NCBI GenBank assembly: GCA_963920705.1
Contig: OY987226.1
Coordinates: 746,501-810,500 of the forward strand
Direction of reading: 5' to 3'
Length of the DNA stretch: 64,000 nucleotides
Source: Odiellus spinosus
Taxonomy: Eukaryota > Arthropoda > Arachnida > Opiliones > Phalangiidae
The position numbers and the translations under genes are program-made. Numbering within the stretch: position 1 is the first letter of the stretch; each line of letters starts with the position of its first letter. The notes beneath the pieces were generated by a model. The model saw only the letters and a list, made by a program, of their open reading frames with translations. It ran no database searches and was not told the origin of the DNA. Positions 24,973 to 36,705 of this stretch are shown piece by piece.

Positions 24973-25442
24973 ATTTCGATCTATTAAACTAATTTTAAAA
25001 TGTAGAAAATATTATTTTCCAAAACGTGTGTAATGTATTTTTAGAATTTGATTGATTCAAACCTGTAATTAGTTACGTTAATTATAATTATATCGTCTTT
25101 TAAAACCCGGTTAAAATCAACCAAGTACTGGAAATAATACTTTATTTGCACCCTGTAGAGATTAAGCATGGCGAAATCTGATTTAAATATTTTATTTTGA
25201 CAAAACTAATTAACGGAATAGTCTCAACTCGCTTTAATGGAAATAGGACCCCGAAATGAACCGAAAACCACCCAAAAAAAAGTTCTAGATTCGAAACTTT
25301 ATTTTTGCGCACCCTTGAAAAAAACGATTAAAGGGAAACTGTAGTTATGGAGTTTACAATCAAGCGCTAAGCCTTTTTTGACTTGTTTCAAAAACGAATT
25401 AGAAACACAGTTCTCGTCCAAAAAGTTTAAAATTTCGCGATC

Positions 25443-25610
25443 TAAAGGGACTGTCTGCCATTTTTAAATCTCATTTAAAGGCGCCTTCTTTGCTATCTTA
25501 GCAGACGACATTGACCATAATGAATTGTACAGTCAAAGCTAGGCTATGTGCGTAAGGGAAGAGCATTTTAAAGGGTAAATTTACACAGCAGATGCCAGAT
25601 AGGGCATTTA
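25443..25610. mobile_element. AAAGGGACT repeat family copy
   Basis: Same block order as 23280-23473 (AAAGGGACT, GCGCCTTCTTTGC, GCAGACGAC, TTGTACAGTCAAAG, GGGAAGAGCATTTTAAAGGG), with clear divergence. Non-coding. Confidence 0.65.
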
Positions 25611-25856
25611 AGTAACCAAAGATTTGTTTTTAATGTTAAAATTAATCGTTAAAATTAATATGGCCTTCTCTTTCCCACATCTGAACTGAACTAAACTCTC
25701 TCGACAATATAGAGGGTAAACTATCGGAATCGGATCTGCGTGTCTGTAACTCGCTATTGCGCAGCTGTAAGATCTCTGATATATTTATTTCCTGCCCCGC
25801 TGTTTATATGCCAAAAATGTCGTCTGGTCAAAGTTCTGTTAAGTTAACGTCGCCAG

Positions 25857-26177
25857 CCGGGAGTGGTGGCGCACTCCTGTAAACTGGCGTCTCAGTGGCA
25901 AGGTCTGGGTGTTGTCCTGCTCGAATCGCAGGTCCCTTGCCCATAGGGAGTGTTGCGAATGGTCCGCGACGGAATGGTCCTTCCTCTTCCCCATTCCCAT
26001 CTCCTTCCGTCGCGTGGGCAATTCCCAGTCCTCATCCCTGCGTAGTTACTTACCATCACTGAGTTGCTCAAGGCCTTACGCCTTGGCGCCACACCTGGTT
26101 CGCAATCGCGGCCGCTGTCCGGGCGTAAAGACGTTACGTTACACGCCGATAAAAAAAAAAAAAAAAAAAAAAAAAAA
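25857..26177 (+). mobile_element. SINE with Alu/7SL-like 5' end and poly(A) tail
   Basis: Retroposed element bounded by a target duplication: GTTAACGTCGCCAG before it (25843-25856) and after it (26178-26191). It ends in 27 A (26151-26177). The 5' end CCGGGAGTGGTGGCGCACTC followed by CTGTAA strongly recalls the Alu domain of 7SL RNA and includes an A-box-like TGGCGCACTCC. CTGCTCGAATCGCAG near 25919 resembles a Pol III B box. No AATAAA or coding capacity. A long pure tail and an intact duplication suggest a recent insertion. Whether it descends from 7SL RNA or only looks like it cannot be decided here; a tRNA-type head is the alternative. Confidence 0.85.
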
Positions 26178-26275
26178 GTTAACGTCGCCAGATTTAAGTC
26201 GGTTTTCGACGTAGAAGGACTACCGTTGTTGTTATTTTTCATTTACACTTAATTACTCGTAATAATTATAATATA

Positions 26276-29200
26276 ATGAAGTGCTGTGTGCGTAACGTTC
26301 TTTTTAATAGGCTTACGCAAACTGCTATATCAAAAATTAGACTATTAAAGCCGTTAATAGGTCATAGTGTTGTAACCCCAGCATCATTAAACACCTTTCA
26401 AAATTGGAATATTTGCACACACATCAGTAAGTATCATAGACAAAACTTTGTTGAGCATGAAGATTCAATTAGATACTATTATTTAAAACTATAGGTGAAA
26501 TTTCACGTTGCTCGTATTTCATTGGATAAAAATATTTCAGGATCCCATTCTAGTACCGCAACTCCTCAAAATACATTCAGTTGGCGTACGCACACATGCG
26601 GTGAGCTTAGAGCTTCGGATAATGAAAAAGATGTAGTTCTTTGTGGCTGGGTGCAGTTTAAGCGCATGAACTTCTTTACTTTAAGAGATGGATACGGTGT
26701 TATTCAAGTTATTACGAATGTAAGTATTTTTTTAATTAGTGGTGGGATCAGACAACTCTGAAAACCTTTTACAAATAAAGCTAGAGGTACGATTCTTTTG
26801 GCAATTGACGGTAAGGTTGTAAAAGCGCATTTTAAAGAAGCCATTTCGATCTTTATTGAAGGCTATTTTGAAGGGCAACTTTAAAACACTATAGCTGCTA
26901 ACTTTAAACGCCAATAATGGCAAATAAGGAATTATTACAAATTCGAAGAAATCACAATGAAATTATCATTTGATATCTAATTAAGTTTTCTTTTATTTTA
27001 AATTTCTGTTTTGTTCTTTTTATTGTAGGAAAGTTCCGTGTTAAATAATATGCACCTTGAATCAGTCTTGAAAGTGAAGGGAAAAGTGCAATTGAGACCA
27101 AAGACCCAAGTTAATCCCGTGAGTTTTAATTTTGAGATTATAAGAATACTTTCATAAGTTGGTGTAAATTCCAATGGGAATGAAACTATTTTCACGGGTT
27201 TGGAAATACTTGGGAACTGTTTGCCCCAAAACATATATTATTTTCTTCAAATTTTATTTCAAGAATAAAATGACACTCGTAGTTCTGTAGGCAGTTGAAA
27301 TATTTCGAACTCTGGGCAAAGCTAAATTTTTTCCTACATATGTAGCAGATTTTTTTATGGCAATACTATTTGTGTATTACGTAACCCTTACCGAAAAAAG
27401 TTAGTCTGATCTGAAGAGGTCCTCAAGAACACTACAAAAGTCTTGGGGAAGTCTTTAAGAAAATCTGGAAATAGTACTTTTTTAAGCGCACCAACAAGTG
27501 TGCCAAATTTGATAATGATCCGCCAACCCATGGTGGCATTCTTAATTGAAATCACGTGAAATGACCCACCTACCAGTTTTCTGATATCCCAATGAAGCGT
27601 ACTCTTCCTTTCATCCATGAAACCGGACTTTTTAAGTCTTAAAATGTCTGGGGTTGTACAATGGACTACGAGTTGAAGTACATGATTTGATTTAACTAAC
27701 CACCCAATGTAATATCTTGTTACGTTGCAGCCGACCTCTCTTCCCCTGGTAGCGTTATTGCCCTTCAAAAAAAAGTCATAAGAAATTAATAATATTGCTT
27801 TGCAACTGTTTTAGAAACTCGAGACTGGCGAAGTAGAAGTTATTGCGGAAGAAATAGAAGTACTAGGGGATTGCGAAGCTTCTTTGCCATTTCAAATAAG
27901 AGATTTTTCAAAAGTAATTAATTTTAATTATGTGGCTAAATTAAGGGATTGTGTTTGAGTTGTTGATGACTAACGGAGCAACCCATTATAATCAAAAGTA
28001 TAGAACGTGGGAATGCTCTATATAGAGTTTCAAACAATAAAATATATGTTCTCGGGCGCAATTTCATCACTGGAAATCCTTGAAAAGTCGGGGGGATTTG
28101 AAAATTGGTCAAAAGGTTGGGGAAAAGTCACTGAATTTGAAAATTGGTCAAAAGGTCGGGGAAAATTCAGGGAATTTGGAAATTGACCCAAATTGGATAA
28201 ACTGAGATTATTCAAAAACTTCTGACTATTTTAAGCTCAAAACTGGGAAATCTTGGTTTCTTAAGCGATGAATTAATTTTTAAAAAAATTGGTTGGCCCA
28301 TGCTGACATCATTGGTCGAAATTGTATGGAATGACTCTGATGCGAGAATTCTTAATATAGGAAAGCCCTATTATACGTACATAACTAAAAGATATTAAAC
28401 CTTGCAAAACACATACACCACGTATGAACTGTTTTAGGCCTATATTTATATATAACTCTTATTTTCTTTTCAACGAATAATTTTGGATAAAATTGTTTAA
28501 CAATTTTTTATTTCCAGACAAAAGAATCTACAAGGCTTCAGTTTCGCTATTTGGACCTTCGAAACTTCAAATTACAAAATAATCTAAGACTTCGTTCAAT
28601 TTTTGTTTTAAAGTTAAGGAATTATTTAACCCACAAGCATGGTAAGTAAAACTTTCCTTATCACCCTTCCATTCTTATATTTGATTGCTCTTTACTGAGA
28701 AAGAGAGGTGTACTGGGTGGGTTTACATTTAGTTCTCTCGTGTATTTACTGAGTAAGAACCCAGTCTCTACAGTTAGGAGAAATGTAGGATTATGCCAGG
28801 CCCCAAAGTTCTTCAAAACCTCATCTAGGAGCAGGCTGCTCATTGGTGGATAGTGATTGAGCTTATATCATTGCCTTGACAATGGATATATCAAAATTTA
28901 TCTCTCTCTCTCTAATTCTTGTACATCGGATGCTGTTAGATGGCAGTACCATTACCCAGATTTCCTTAAAATTCTCTCTCCTAGATTAGTAGAGTTTACT
29001 ATTTACTAGAAGGAAAACACCCCCACACTTTTAAAGCGCAAAAGCCTATCCAGAAATTGGATTTTGCTCGTAACCACGAGACCCATTCTAGAGAACCATT
29101 TAAATTTTCAGTTTGCGAACCATTTTTAGAAAATACGGGATGAACATAGATCTTTATCATTTATTCGCGTCGTTTATCAAACTCTAGGCTAAAAATTCGC

Positions 29201-32200
29201 AGCTCTACGCACGTAACTTCCTATAATTCACCCCAGTTAACGTAATTTTTGCCATTGAATATATTTATTTTGAGGTTTTGTTGATGTGGAGACGCCGACA
29301 CTTTTTAGAAGAACTCCCGGAGTAAGTAAGGACATTATTGGCAAATTTAGGTGGTATAACCTTTAACGTATTACATTTCCTTTTTAGGGAGCCCAAGAGT
29401 TTTTAGTTCCTACTCAGCAGGAAGGAAAATTCTATTCCTTGACGCAAAGTCCGCAGCAAGTAATAGTTTCATTTTTATAATCAGTTGTTGTAAGGTAAAT
29501 GTTTCTTTCGTTAAAATTTTAGTTTAAACAACTCTTAATGGTTGGATCAATTGACCGTTACTTTCAAGTCGCGCGATGCTATAGGGATGAATCAACGAGA
29601 CGGGATAGACAACCAGAATTTACGCAGGTAAACTTATAGACTTCTACGTGCGTATTACAACTATGCGTTATTTTAGTAAGGATTGAAAGATAGTTTTCGT
29701 TTATTTGCAGTTGGATTTGGAGATGTCTTTCGTCACCGCGGACAATATTATGGCTTTAATAGAAAATACTCTACAAAATGTATGGCCTGATGAATTGGAA
29801 ATTCCATTTCAAAGACTAACGTATCGTGAAGCTCTACTTGATTATGGAACTGATAAACCTGATTTAAGGCATCGTGCTAAAGTAAGATAAAGTTTGAACA
29901 ACCTAGAATTAATTTTTAAACTCAGTTAATTAGCTATTACCCGTCAAAACTGACTGGCTTTAAAAAATGAAAGCGCTAAGCCTAAATCATTATCTTAATC
30001 ACGCGCTTGAGTATCTTTTTCTTACGTTACAGATACAAAATATTACATCCTTAATAAACAGCAGTGACTGTGACTTTTTAAAATATACTGGAAATCTACA
30101 TCACTGCGCTATAGTCTTTGATAAAAATGAGGTAAAGATATTTTTTAACAAAACTTATTGGCCATTATTACAAAGTTATCAAAAGGCCATTTAGATTTGG
30201 CAAGCGCGCAGAATAGGCTATGCCTCTGTATCAAGGCTCCTTGATACTAAATGGATGAAGTAATTTATTTTACAGCTCAAAGACGATGCGAAGAAGGAAT
30301 TGAAGGATGCGTTGAAGTTAAAGTTTTCAGGGGTAACATCTTAAAGGGAGCCTGAAGGAAATAGTGTAATATGCGATAACAAAATTTAGATTTCTTATTT
30401 CCCTAAAATAATATTAAGAAAGAAAAAAGTATCTAAAAGATTTAAATGGAATTTAAATGACTGTTCGGATACAGTGGCGCCATCTAAATTCGAGTAAGAT
30501 CTGATTGGCTGGCATCCACTTTTCAACATGTAAAAAAATGGTGGACGATTTAAATAAGTCGGGTGGGCTAAACACTGACTATGATCTTAATTTTGACGTA
30601 ATCAGCGGAGTAAAAAAAAATATTTGACTGGAGGAAGGTGTTAAGTTGGGTAGAAACGATTAAGATGATTTAAGATTAGAGTAGCCTTTATTCCAGCATG
30701 ACTTATTCTTCTGACTGTGAGAGATCAAGTGTCTGGCGATCTCCCTGTAAGCCTCTCACCTCCAGGGCCAATGGCAGTGAGGGAATAGGGGAGTAGCGCC
30801 ATCTAGTAGCATTGTATACAACTCTACTTTTGATTTAAAAAAGAAGGAACTTTTTTTATTACTGAATTAATAATTTATAAACAAAACAAGCTTTTGATTT
30901 TTCCATCAGACTCCCTTTTAATCCTAACCGCGTTTAGAATATCTCTTGAATTATGATTCAGCGTAATTTTTTATAGCGTTTGTACAAGATAGAAGTCAAT
31001 GACGACATGTCGTGGAAATCATCCATTGCCAAAGATATTCCATCCCATCTTCAAAGAAAGATTAATGAGACGTTGAATACAACACCTGGCAAAATCATAT
31101 ACGTAGCTTCTGGACCTTTAGAAAAATCGGTAAGTGTGGGAATATTTGAATTTATAATTCATAAAGAGCTTCAGTTTATACATTTTACTGAAGACGAGTT
31201 GTAATGTTTAGCTTTACCTTCGTTTCACTAATAAAAGTGTGAAACTCGGTATATTTATGGCATTGTTAAGACTTCCCCTTTAAATTTTTTCCCCCTTCAT
31301 CTTTTTTACAATCCCCTATTGTTATTAGTTGTTAATTATACGCTTCCCATTTAATCTAACCAACATACGTAAAAGAAAGTAAAAATGACGTCACTCAATA
31401 GATTATAAACCCTCTAAGAATTTTCACACTCTGAAGATTAAATTTACAAGATTAGCGAGAAATTAATTTGACAAGGCCCAAATCTAGTCCGGTTTCGTAG
31501 TTATTTTAATAAAACTTTTAATCTTATTACAATACCTTAAGTTTACTAATTTCGGATTGTAGTTTACGCAAGTTGTAACGTAAATGCCTCAGTAATTGCC
31601 ACAATGTAATTTTTATACGTTGTTCTGATTTTGCCTATATATAGTGCGAAGTTTTGGGTAAAATAAGGGAGACTATATGCAAATTTCTGGAGTTTCCCAA
31701 ATCCTGGAGATTTTTGTGGATAACTGATTTCCCCTTGTTTGAACTATCAGGTCAGTCGGTTATATATCGTAACGGGTATTATTGAAATGATGTTTACTGG
31801 TTGTAATTTTGTGAATGATTTTCACGTTCTCAACATATTCCAAGCTTGTTATATTTAATTTTAAAATTAACATAAATGTTTCGATAGCCAATTTATATGG
31901 GCAAATATGATTGGTTTAAATCATATTTTGACAAAAGACCTAAAAAAAAAAGTTTTAAACAACTCCGTTCACTGATAATTTGATTGTTGTCTTTCCCTTA
32001 CGGAAAAAAGTTAGTCTGATCTGGAGAGGTCTTCAACAACGGTACAAAAGCCTTGGGGAAGTCTTTAAGACCTCCCCAAGACCTCTTAAGACTACCTAAA
32101 ACACCCGAAAGACTTCCCCAAGACCTCTTTAGACTAACTTTTTTTGGTAAGGGTTACGCTGTTTTTATAGACAGTGGAGAAATTCAATCGGTTCACCACC

Positions 32201-34846
32201 CATTCACGGCACCACATCCCCATGATCTTAATAAATTATACGATCCGTCTAAGGTAAAATTTTAATGTTTTTACGGCATTATTCTTTAATTGAATCGAGT
32301 TAATGATAGAAGTATAGTTTGTTAATGACATTCCACTCGATTAGTTGAATGAAATCCGGGGACAACATTATGACCTGGTCTTAAATGGAGAGGAAGTCGG
32401 TGGTGGTTCTGTTCGCATTCATAATTCGAAAGTTCAAAGACACGTTCTTCAAAGTATTTTAAAGGTGAGGAGATGAATTTTACTCTGAAAAAAATAAGTT
32501 GGCATTTTATTTCAATTTGTTTAAACGTTTTAGGAAGATGTTAGTGAACTCCAGTATTTTCTCGATGCGTTGGAATCTGGTTGTCCACCTCATGCCGGAA
32601 TTGCTTTAGGCAAGTGTTTTCTTTACATTCGTTTTTTCAGATTCGGGTTATTGTTAATGCTAAGAGTTTCGAAAAGGGTATTTCTTTAGAACTTTAAACA
32701 AAAAACTTTCCGTTAAAATAGTAACTTTTTAGTTTAGCTCATTAATTTTTAGTAAGTCTTTGGATTTAATTTAATGATTAAGTTTAAATTGTAGTTTAAG
32801 ATCTCCTCTGTCATGTCACGTGATTAGATTTAGCACATTTTGATTATTTATTATTCAGATATTGTTGTCAATTTTAAATTAGATTTAAATCGACTTAATT
32901 TTGATTAATTTTTATTATGATTAGGTTTAAGTTGTAGTATAAGATCTCGTCTGTCTCGTAGTATGTAAAGATTCCCCGTAAATTTGACCTATTTTGGCCT
33001 ATTTTAATTTTTGAACTCCACTCCAAACTTAATAGACAGTATGACGGAGAGGATATATGTTTAGTCATGTTAAAAAATTAAAATAGGCCAAAATAGGTCA
33101 AATTAATAGGGAATGTTAAAGTACGGCGAGACAGACGAGATCTTGTACTACAATTTAAACCTAATCATGATAAAAATTAATCAAAATTAAATCGATTTAA
33201 AACTGATTTAAAATTGACAAAAATATCTCAATTAAGAATACTAAGTTAAATAATGAAAATGGTCTAAATTCTTGAGGAATCTAAGCGCACTACGAGACAG
33301 AGGAGATATTAAACTACGATTAAAACCTAATCATCATTAAATTTAATCAAAATTAAATGCTTTTATAGTTAATGAATTTTTTTATATTATATATAGTATG
33401 AAGATATAATTTTTTCATTAACTATATTTTCGTTTAATTTTGATTAAATTTAATCATGATTAGGTTTAAATTGTAGTTAACATTCTCCTCTGTCTCGTCG
33501 TCTGATTAGATTCCTCGAGAATTTAGTTTATTTTGATTATTTAACTTAGTTTCTATCGCGTTTTTAATTGAGATATTGTTGTCAATTTTAAATCAGTTTT
33601 AAATCGACTTAATTTTGATTAAGTGCGCTAACATTCCCCCGTAAATCTGACCTATTTTGATCTTTTTTAATTTATGAACGCGTCTAAAAACAACTTCTCT
33701 GTCATACTGTCTCATAAGTTTGGAATCATGTCCTAAAATTAAAATAGACCAAAATAGGTCAAATTTAAAGGGAATGTTAATGCATGACGAGACAGACGAG
33801 ATCTTATACTACAATTTAAACCTATTCATGAAAAAAATTAATCAAAATTAAGTCGATTTAAAACTGATTTAAAATTGACAAAATATCTGAATTAAGAAAG
33901 AATGAACATTGATTATCTAAGTTCAATAATTAAAATGGACCAAATTATTGAGGAATCTAAGCACACGACGAGACAGAGGAGATCTTAGTCTACAGTTTAA
34001 TCCTAATCGTCATTAAATTTAATCAAAATTAAGTCGATTTAAATCTGATTTAAAATTGACGAAATATTTGAAGAAAGAAAATACTGGGATTATCTAAGTT
34101 AAATAATTAAAATGAGTAAATTCTTGAGGAATCTAAGCGCACTACGAGACAGAGGAGATATTAAACTAAGATTTAAACCTAATCATCATTAAATTTAATA
34201 AAAATTAAACGCTTTTATAGTTAATGGAAAAATGATATTAGACATGTTTTGATTATATATTAGTTTATCCGGTCCATTTTTAATTGAGATATTCTAGTCA
34301 AATTTAAATCAGTTTTAAATGAGATATTTTTGTCAAATTTAAATCAGTTTTAAATCGACTTAATTTTGATTAGGTTTATATTGTAGTATAAGATCTCGTC
34401 ATGCGTTAGCATTCTACGTAAATTTGACCTATTTTGGTCTATTTTAATTTTTGAAATTGAGGCTTCAAACTTATTAGACAGTATGTAAACTATATTTTAA
34501 TTCTTATCTTCCTATATTTTACAAGTTTCTTTCTCTATTTTGCAAAGACCCCTTTCAAAGTAAAAATTATATCTTTGAGCCCATGCGCTCATTTCCATCC
34601 AATATTAAACTGAATCATTTTTTGGCCCTTGTCAGAGGTTTTTGATCTCTACGTATAAGAAAATAAGTCTTTCGCAGTTTCGTGATGACTTTATTTTCAG
34701 GCCTGGACCGTTTAATCAGTCTTATGTGTGGCGAGAAAAATATCAGAGGAGTGATAGCATTCCCAAAATCATTTGAAGGAAAAGATCTAATGTCCGGGGC
34801 GCCGGCACCCATCACTGACAAAGACAGAAAAACTTATTCTCTTTAA
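26276..34846 (+). CDS. DARS2: Aspartyl-tRNA synthetase, mitochondrial
   Basis: Charges mitochondrial tRNA-Asp. Exons: 26276-26426, 26541-26719, 27029-27118, 27815-27913, 28518-28641, 29275-29321, 29388-29459, 29523-29627, 29711-29881, 30033-30131, 30276-30332, 30977-31129, 31645-31750, 32171-32253, 32345-32464, 32534-32609, 34701-34846. All phases fit, giving 625 residues (human is 645). The basic, acid-poor first 50 residues look like a mitochondrial presequence. Then an anticodon-binding OB fold (THTCGELR...DVVLCGWVQ), class II motif 1 ([13 protein letters not shown], about 215), motif 2 ([10 protein letters not shown]...[12 protein letters not shown], about 270), the bacterial-type insert, [10 protein letters not shown], and motif 3 (GIALGLDR, about 575). 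Intron 16 has a GC donor (AG|GCAAGT) and is 2.1 kb of palindromic repeats. A MITE-1 abuts the acceptor of exon 14. AATAAA at 34866 follows the stop by 20 bp. Confidence 0.96.
27385..27458 (-). mobile_element. MITE-1 half copy
   Basis: One terminal repeat (CCCTTACCGAAAAAAGTTAG) and about half the body in reverse orientation; the sequence then departs from the family near 27458. Located in DARS2 intron 3. Confidence 0.85.
28079..28200. mobile_element. hAT-like element fragment
   Basis: Two GTCAGGGAATTTGAAAATTG-type internal repeats matching the family at 54792-55257, without termini. DARS2 intron 4. Confidence 0.6.
31995..32153 (-). mobile_element. MITE-1 copy abutting a DARS2 splice acceptor
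   Basis: CCCTTACGGAAAAAAGTTAG at left, CTAACTTTTTTTGGTAAGGG at right. TT lies on both sides (31992-31993, 32154-32155). The right end is 16 bp from the TTTTTATAG acceptor of DARS2 exon 14. Its CTAAC (32134-32138) plus T-run has the form and spacing of a branch point and pyrimidine tract. Confidence 0.92.
32745..34475. repeat. Complex direct and inverted repeat cluster in DARS2 intron 16
   Basis: Repeated blocks of about 60-150 bp occur in both orientations: AAATTAAGTCGATTTAAA-type, GATCTCGTCTGTCTCGT-type and TTTGACCTATTTTGG-type. They alternate with their reverse complements at least seven times, which would allow very large hairpins. Over 80% A+T by eye. No coding sequence. It may be nested copies of one or two fold-back elements or a local satellite. 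Confidence 0.8.
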
Positions 34847-35287
34847 GTAATAACATAATATGAGAAATAAATTTTAGGGTTATTTATTCTGGATTTTAAT
34901 ATTCCCGCCGCTTATACATAGTTTTCACTAGAGGGGGTAGATTTCGTTCTCCAAGTGTTGCCAACAATTTGTGAGTGCAAACTGAAGCGGAGAGAAAGGC
35001 TAGCAGTTCAGTTTTGGAACTGCACTCGCAAGCTCCTGGCAACCCTGCTAGGAAAAGGGGGTAAAATTTTCTTTTGCCCCTTTATCGAACCATTGCTGAA
35101 TAAGTAGAAATAAATTCACGTGGCTTCAATCATTTTAAGTTTAAAAATTGCCAGTTTGGCCATCATTTTATTATCATTCAAACATTACACGTATTTTACA
35201 TGATGTATGGAAATTATTAGGAAAACAAAAAAAGGTCTCTAGGACCAAAGAAAGTTTTAGGAACTTTTAAAATACTGAATGTCACAT
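34847..35287. other. Short intergenic space between convergent genes
   Basis: Separates DARS2 (+) and the 332-residue gene (-), tail to tail. It holds the DARS2 AATAAA (34866-34871) and an imperfect inverted repeat, GTTGCCAACA...TGAGTGCA at 34957 mirrored by TGCACTCGCA...CTGGCAAC at 35049, probably a small fold-back element. Confidence 0.6.
34866..34871 (+). terminator. DARS2 polyadenylation signal
   Basis: AATAAA 20 bp after the DARS2 stop codon. Confidence 0.7.
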
Positions 35288-36286
35288 TCATTTTTTCTTC
35301 TTAGGCGTGAACCCAAACTTAGCCATGTATTTACTGGCTTCCTTGTTGCTCAAGATTCTAACGTGGTTCATGTGCGCGTTTACTTCGGGAACTGGCATTT
35401 TAATTCTCTGCAGATAAGCTTCAAACGCGGCAAATACATCGTAGACTGGTTTCGGAAGTGTATGACCATTTTCTATCTCAGAATTTTGCTTAGTTGGTTT
35501 TTGAACATTCGTAACAATACATCCGGCGGATGACTTTTCCATCGTAGAGTCGTTCTTAGGCGTAGAACTTATAGCTTTTTCAGCTGCTACGGCTGTTTGA
35601 CTAGCAGAAAGTTCACTAGGCATAGCTATTGGCTCATTTACTACTGACGGAAGATTATTAACCAATTTATCCAACTTGTAATTTATTTGCGAGGTTGATG
35701 ATATTATAAGTTGCGCTACGTAAGCGGCGGAGAGGGTAAAGGCTTCTTCCAACTCCACGGGCAAATTTTGGAAAACTGGTGGTTCAACGCCGTAAGGGTT
35801 TGAGTTTAAAATTCTTTTAGCTTGAATGTATTGTTCAGATACGGGTCGCATGCCTGTTGGTGTGACTGGACGCGTAGTTTTTCCCTCATTTTCATCACTC
35901 TCCTGATTATTTTCAACTCTTTCAACCGCAGCATCACTGATCATAAAGACGGAATCCTGATCTTTTGAGCCATTCAGTTTTATCCACGAGTTTAGATCGT
36001 TATCACCAGAGGCGCCCAGACTCTCTTTCTCACAAACACCTTTTGACATGGCTCCCTTTGTTGGAACTTCGTTAGCTACCTTCTCTCTCTTATTGGCGAG
36101 GCTTAGAGTCGAATTTTCGTAGCGTGGTGTTACGGTACGAAATACTTCGGATGGTAATACTACAGTTCTACCGGTTAAAACGTTTTCAAGTAAAGTTTCT
36201 ACGGCATTTTCTGGAATGTTGTATTTTGCATCTTTTCTATTCTCTACGTTTTTAATAACATTCCCTTTCCTATTGTCTTCATTCAT
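35288..36286 (-). CDS. Uncharacterised 332-residue protein
   Basis: Not recognised. The reading frame runs uninterrupted for 999 bp. An in-frame TAG two codons before the ATG fixes the start unless an upstream exon joins there; the TAG itself could be a splice acceptor in the 5'UTR. The first 150 residues are polar and probably disordered. A central part (about 150-215: RPVSEQYIQAKRILNSNPYG, then a stretch predicted helical) and the last 60 residues (VYDVFAAFEAYLQRIKMPVP to the KFGFTPKKKK end) look ordered. The C-terminal Lys run could be a nuclear signal. No TM segment or signal peptide. Codon use resembles the neighbouring host genes rather than a transposon. Convergent with DARS2. Confidence 0.75.
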   Translation of the reverse strand: MNEDNRKGNVIKNVENRKDAKYNIPENAVETLLENVLTGRTVVLPSEVFRTVTPRYENSTLSLANKREKVANEVPTKGAMSKGVCEKESLGASGDNDLNSWIKLNGSKDQDSVFMISDAAVERVENNQESDENEGKTTRPVTPTGMRPVSEQYIQAKRILNSNPYGVEPPVFQNLPVELEEAFTLSAAYVAQLIISSTSQINYKLDKLVNNLPSVVNEPIAMPSELSASQTAVAAEKAISSTPKNDSTMEKSSAGCIVTNVQKPTKQNSEIENGHTLPKPVYDVFAAFEAYLQRIKMPVPEVNAHMNHVRILSNKEASKYMAKFGFTPKKKK

Positions 36287-36479
36287 GTTTAACTACAGGT
36301 GCAACTCCACAGGTGACAGTTCTCTTGAGTCTTGCTTCTTAAAGTAGTGACTGCATTTGAAGCGGCTTGGTAATTAAGGAGGCTGTACTGACCAGGCCTA
36401 GAAATAAGAAAAGTCTAGATGTCAAAAACGACTGCCTGGTCCAAGTCACAAGTTTATAAATTAAAATATTTCAGGGGGA

Positions 36480-36705
36480 CTACTAATCGTATCAGTCATT
36501 ACAATCCACCCAAATCTTCTGGACCCTGACTGGCATCTTACACCTCAGCATCTCCAGACCGGTGAACCCCCTCCGGCTAGGTGTCAAACAAACGTTACAC
36601 CAGTTCTCAAGAAAGGCGATCCGAAAATACCGCCTCATAAGTAGAGTGGTTAAAACCCTAGAGTTTGGGCTGCTTAAAGCAAATACGAAGAAGAAGAAGC
36701 CTAAA
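36480..36705 (+). mobile_element. Possible retroposon 3' end
   Basis: GC-rich block unlike its surroundings (CTCAGCATCTCCAGACCGGT, CCCCCTCCGGCTAGG) that ends in AAATACGAAGAAGAAGAAG, the kind of short (GAA)n tail seen on some LINE and SINE 3' ends. No 5' boundary or target duplication found. Confidence 0.35.

Larger units (their letters stand above)
24084..25840. other. Region upstream of the known receptor exons
   Basis: Probably contains the first exon and promoter of the minus-strand receptor, but I could not identify a start codon with a good donor. Contents seen: a small candidate TIR element (24844-24972) and a copy of the AAAGGGACT family (25443-25610). Otherwise AT-rich and featureless. 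Confidence 0.4.

Noticed and set aside
25892-26252. Open frames of 60-116 residues on both strands
   Set aside because: They lie inside the SINE and run into its poly(A) tail.
32148-32153. AG inside the MITE-1 end (GGTAAG) as the acceptor of DARS2 exon 14
   Set aside because: It would shift the frame relative to the conserved HHPFTAPHP segment; the TTTTTATAG at 32162-32170 keeps phase.
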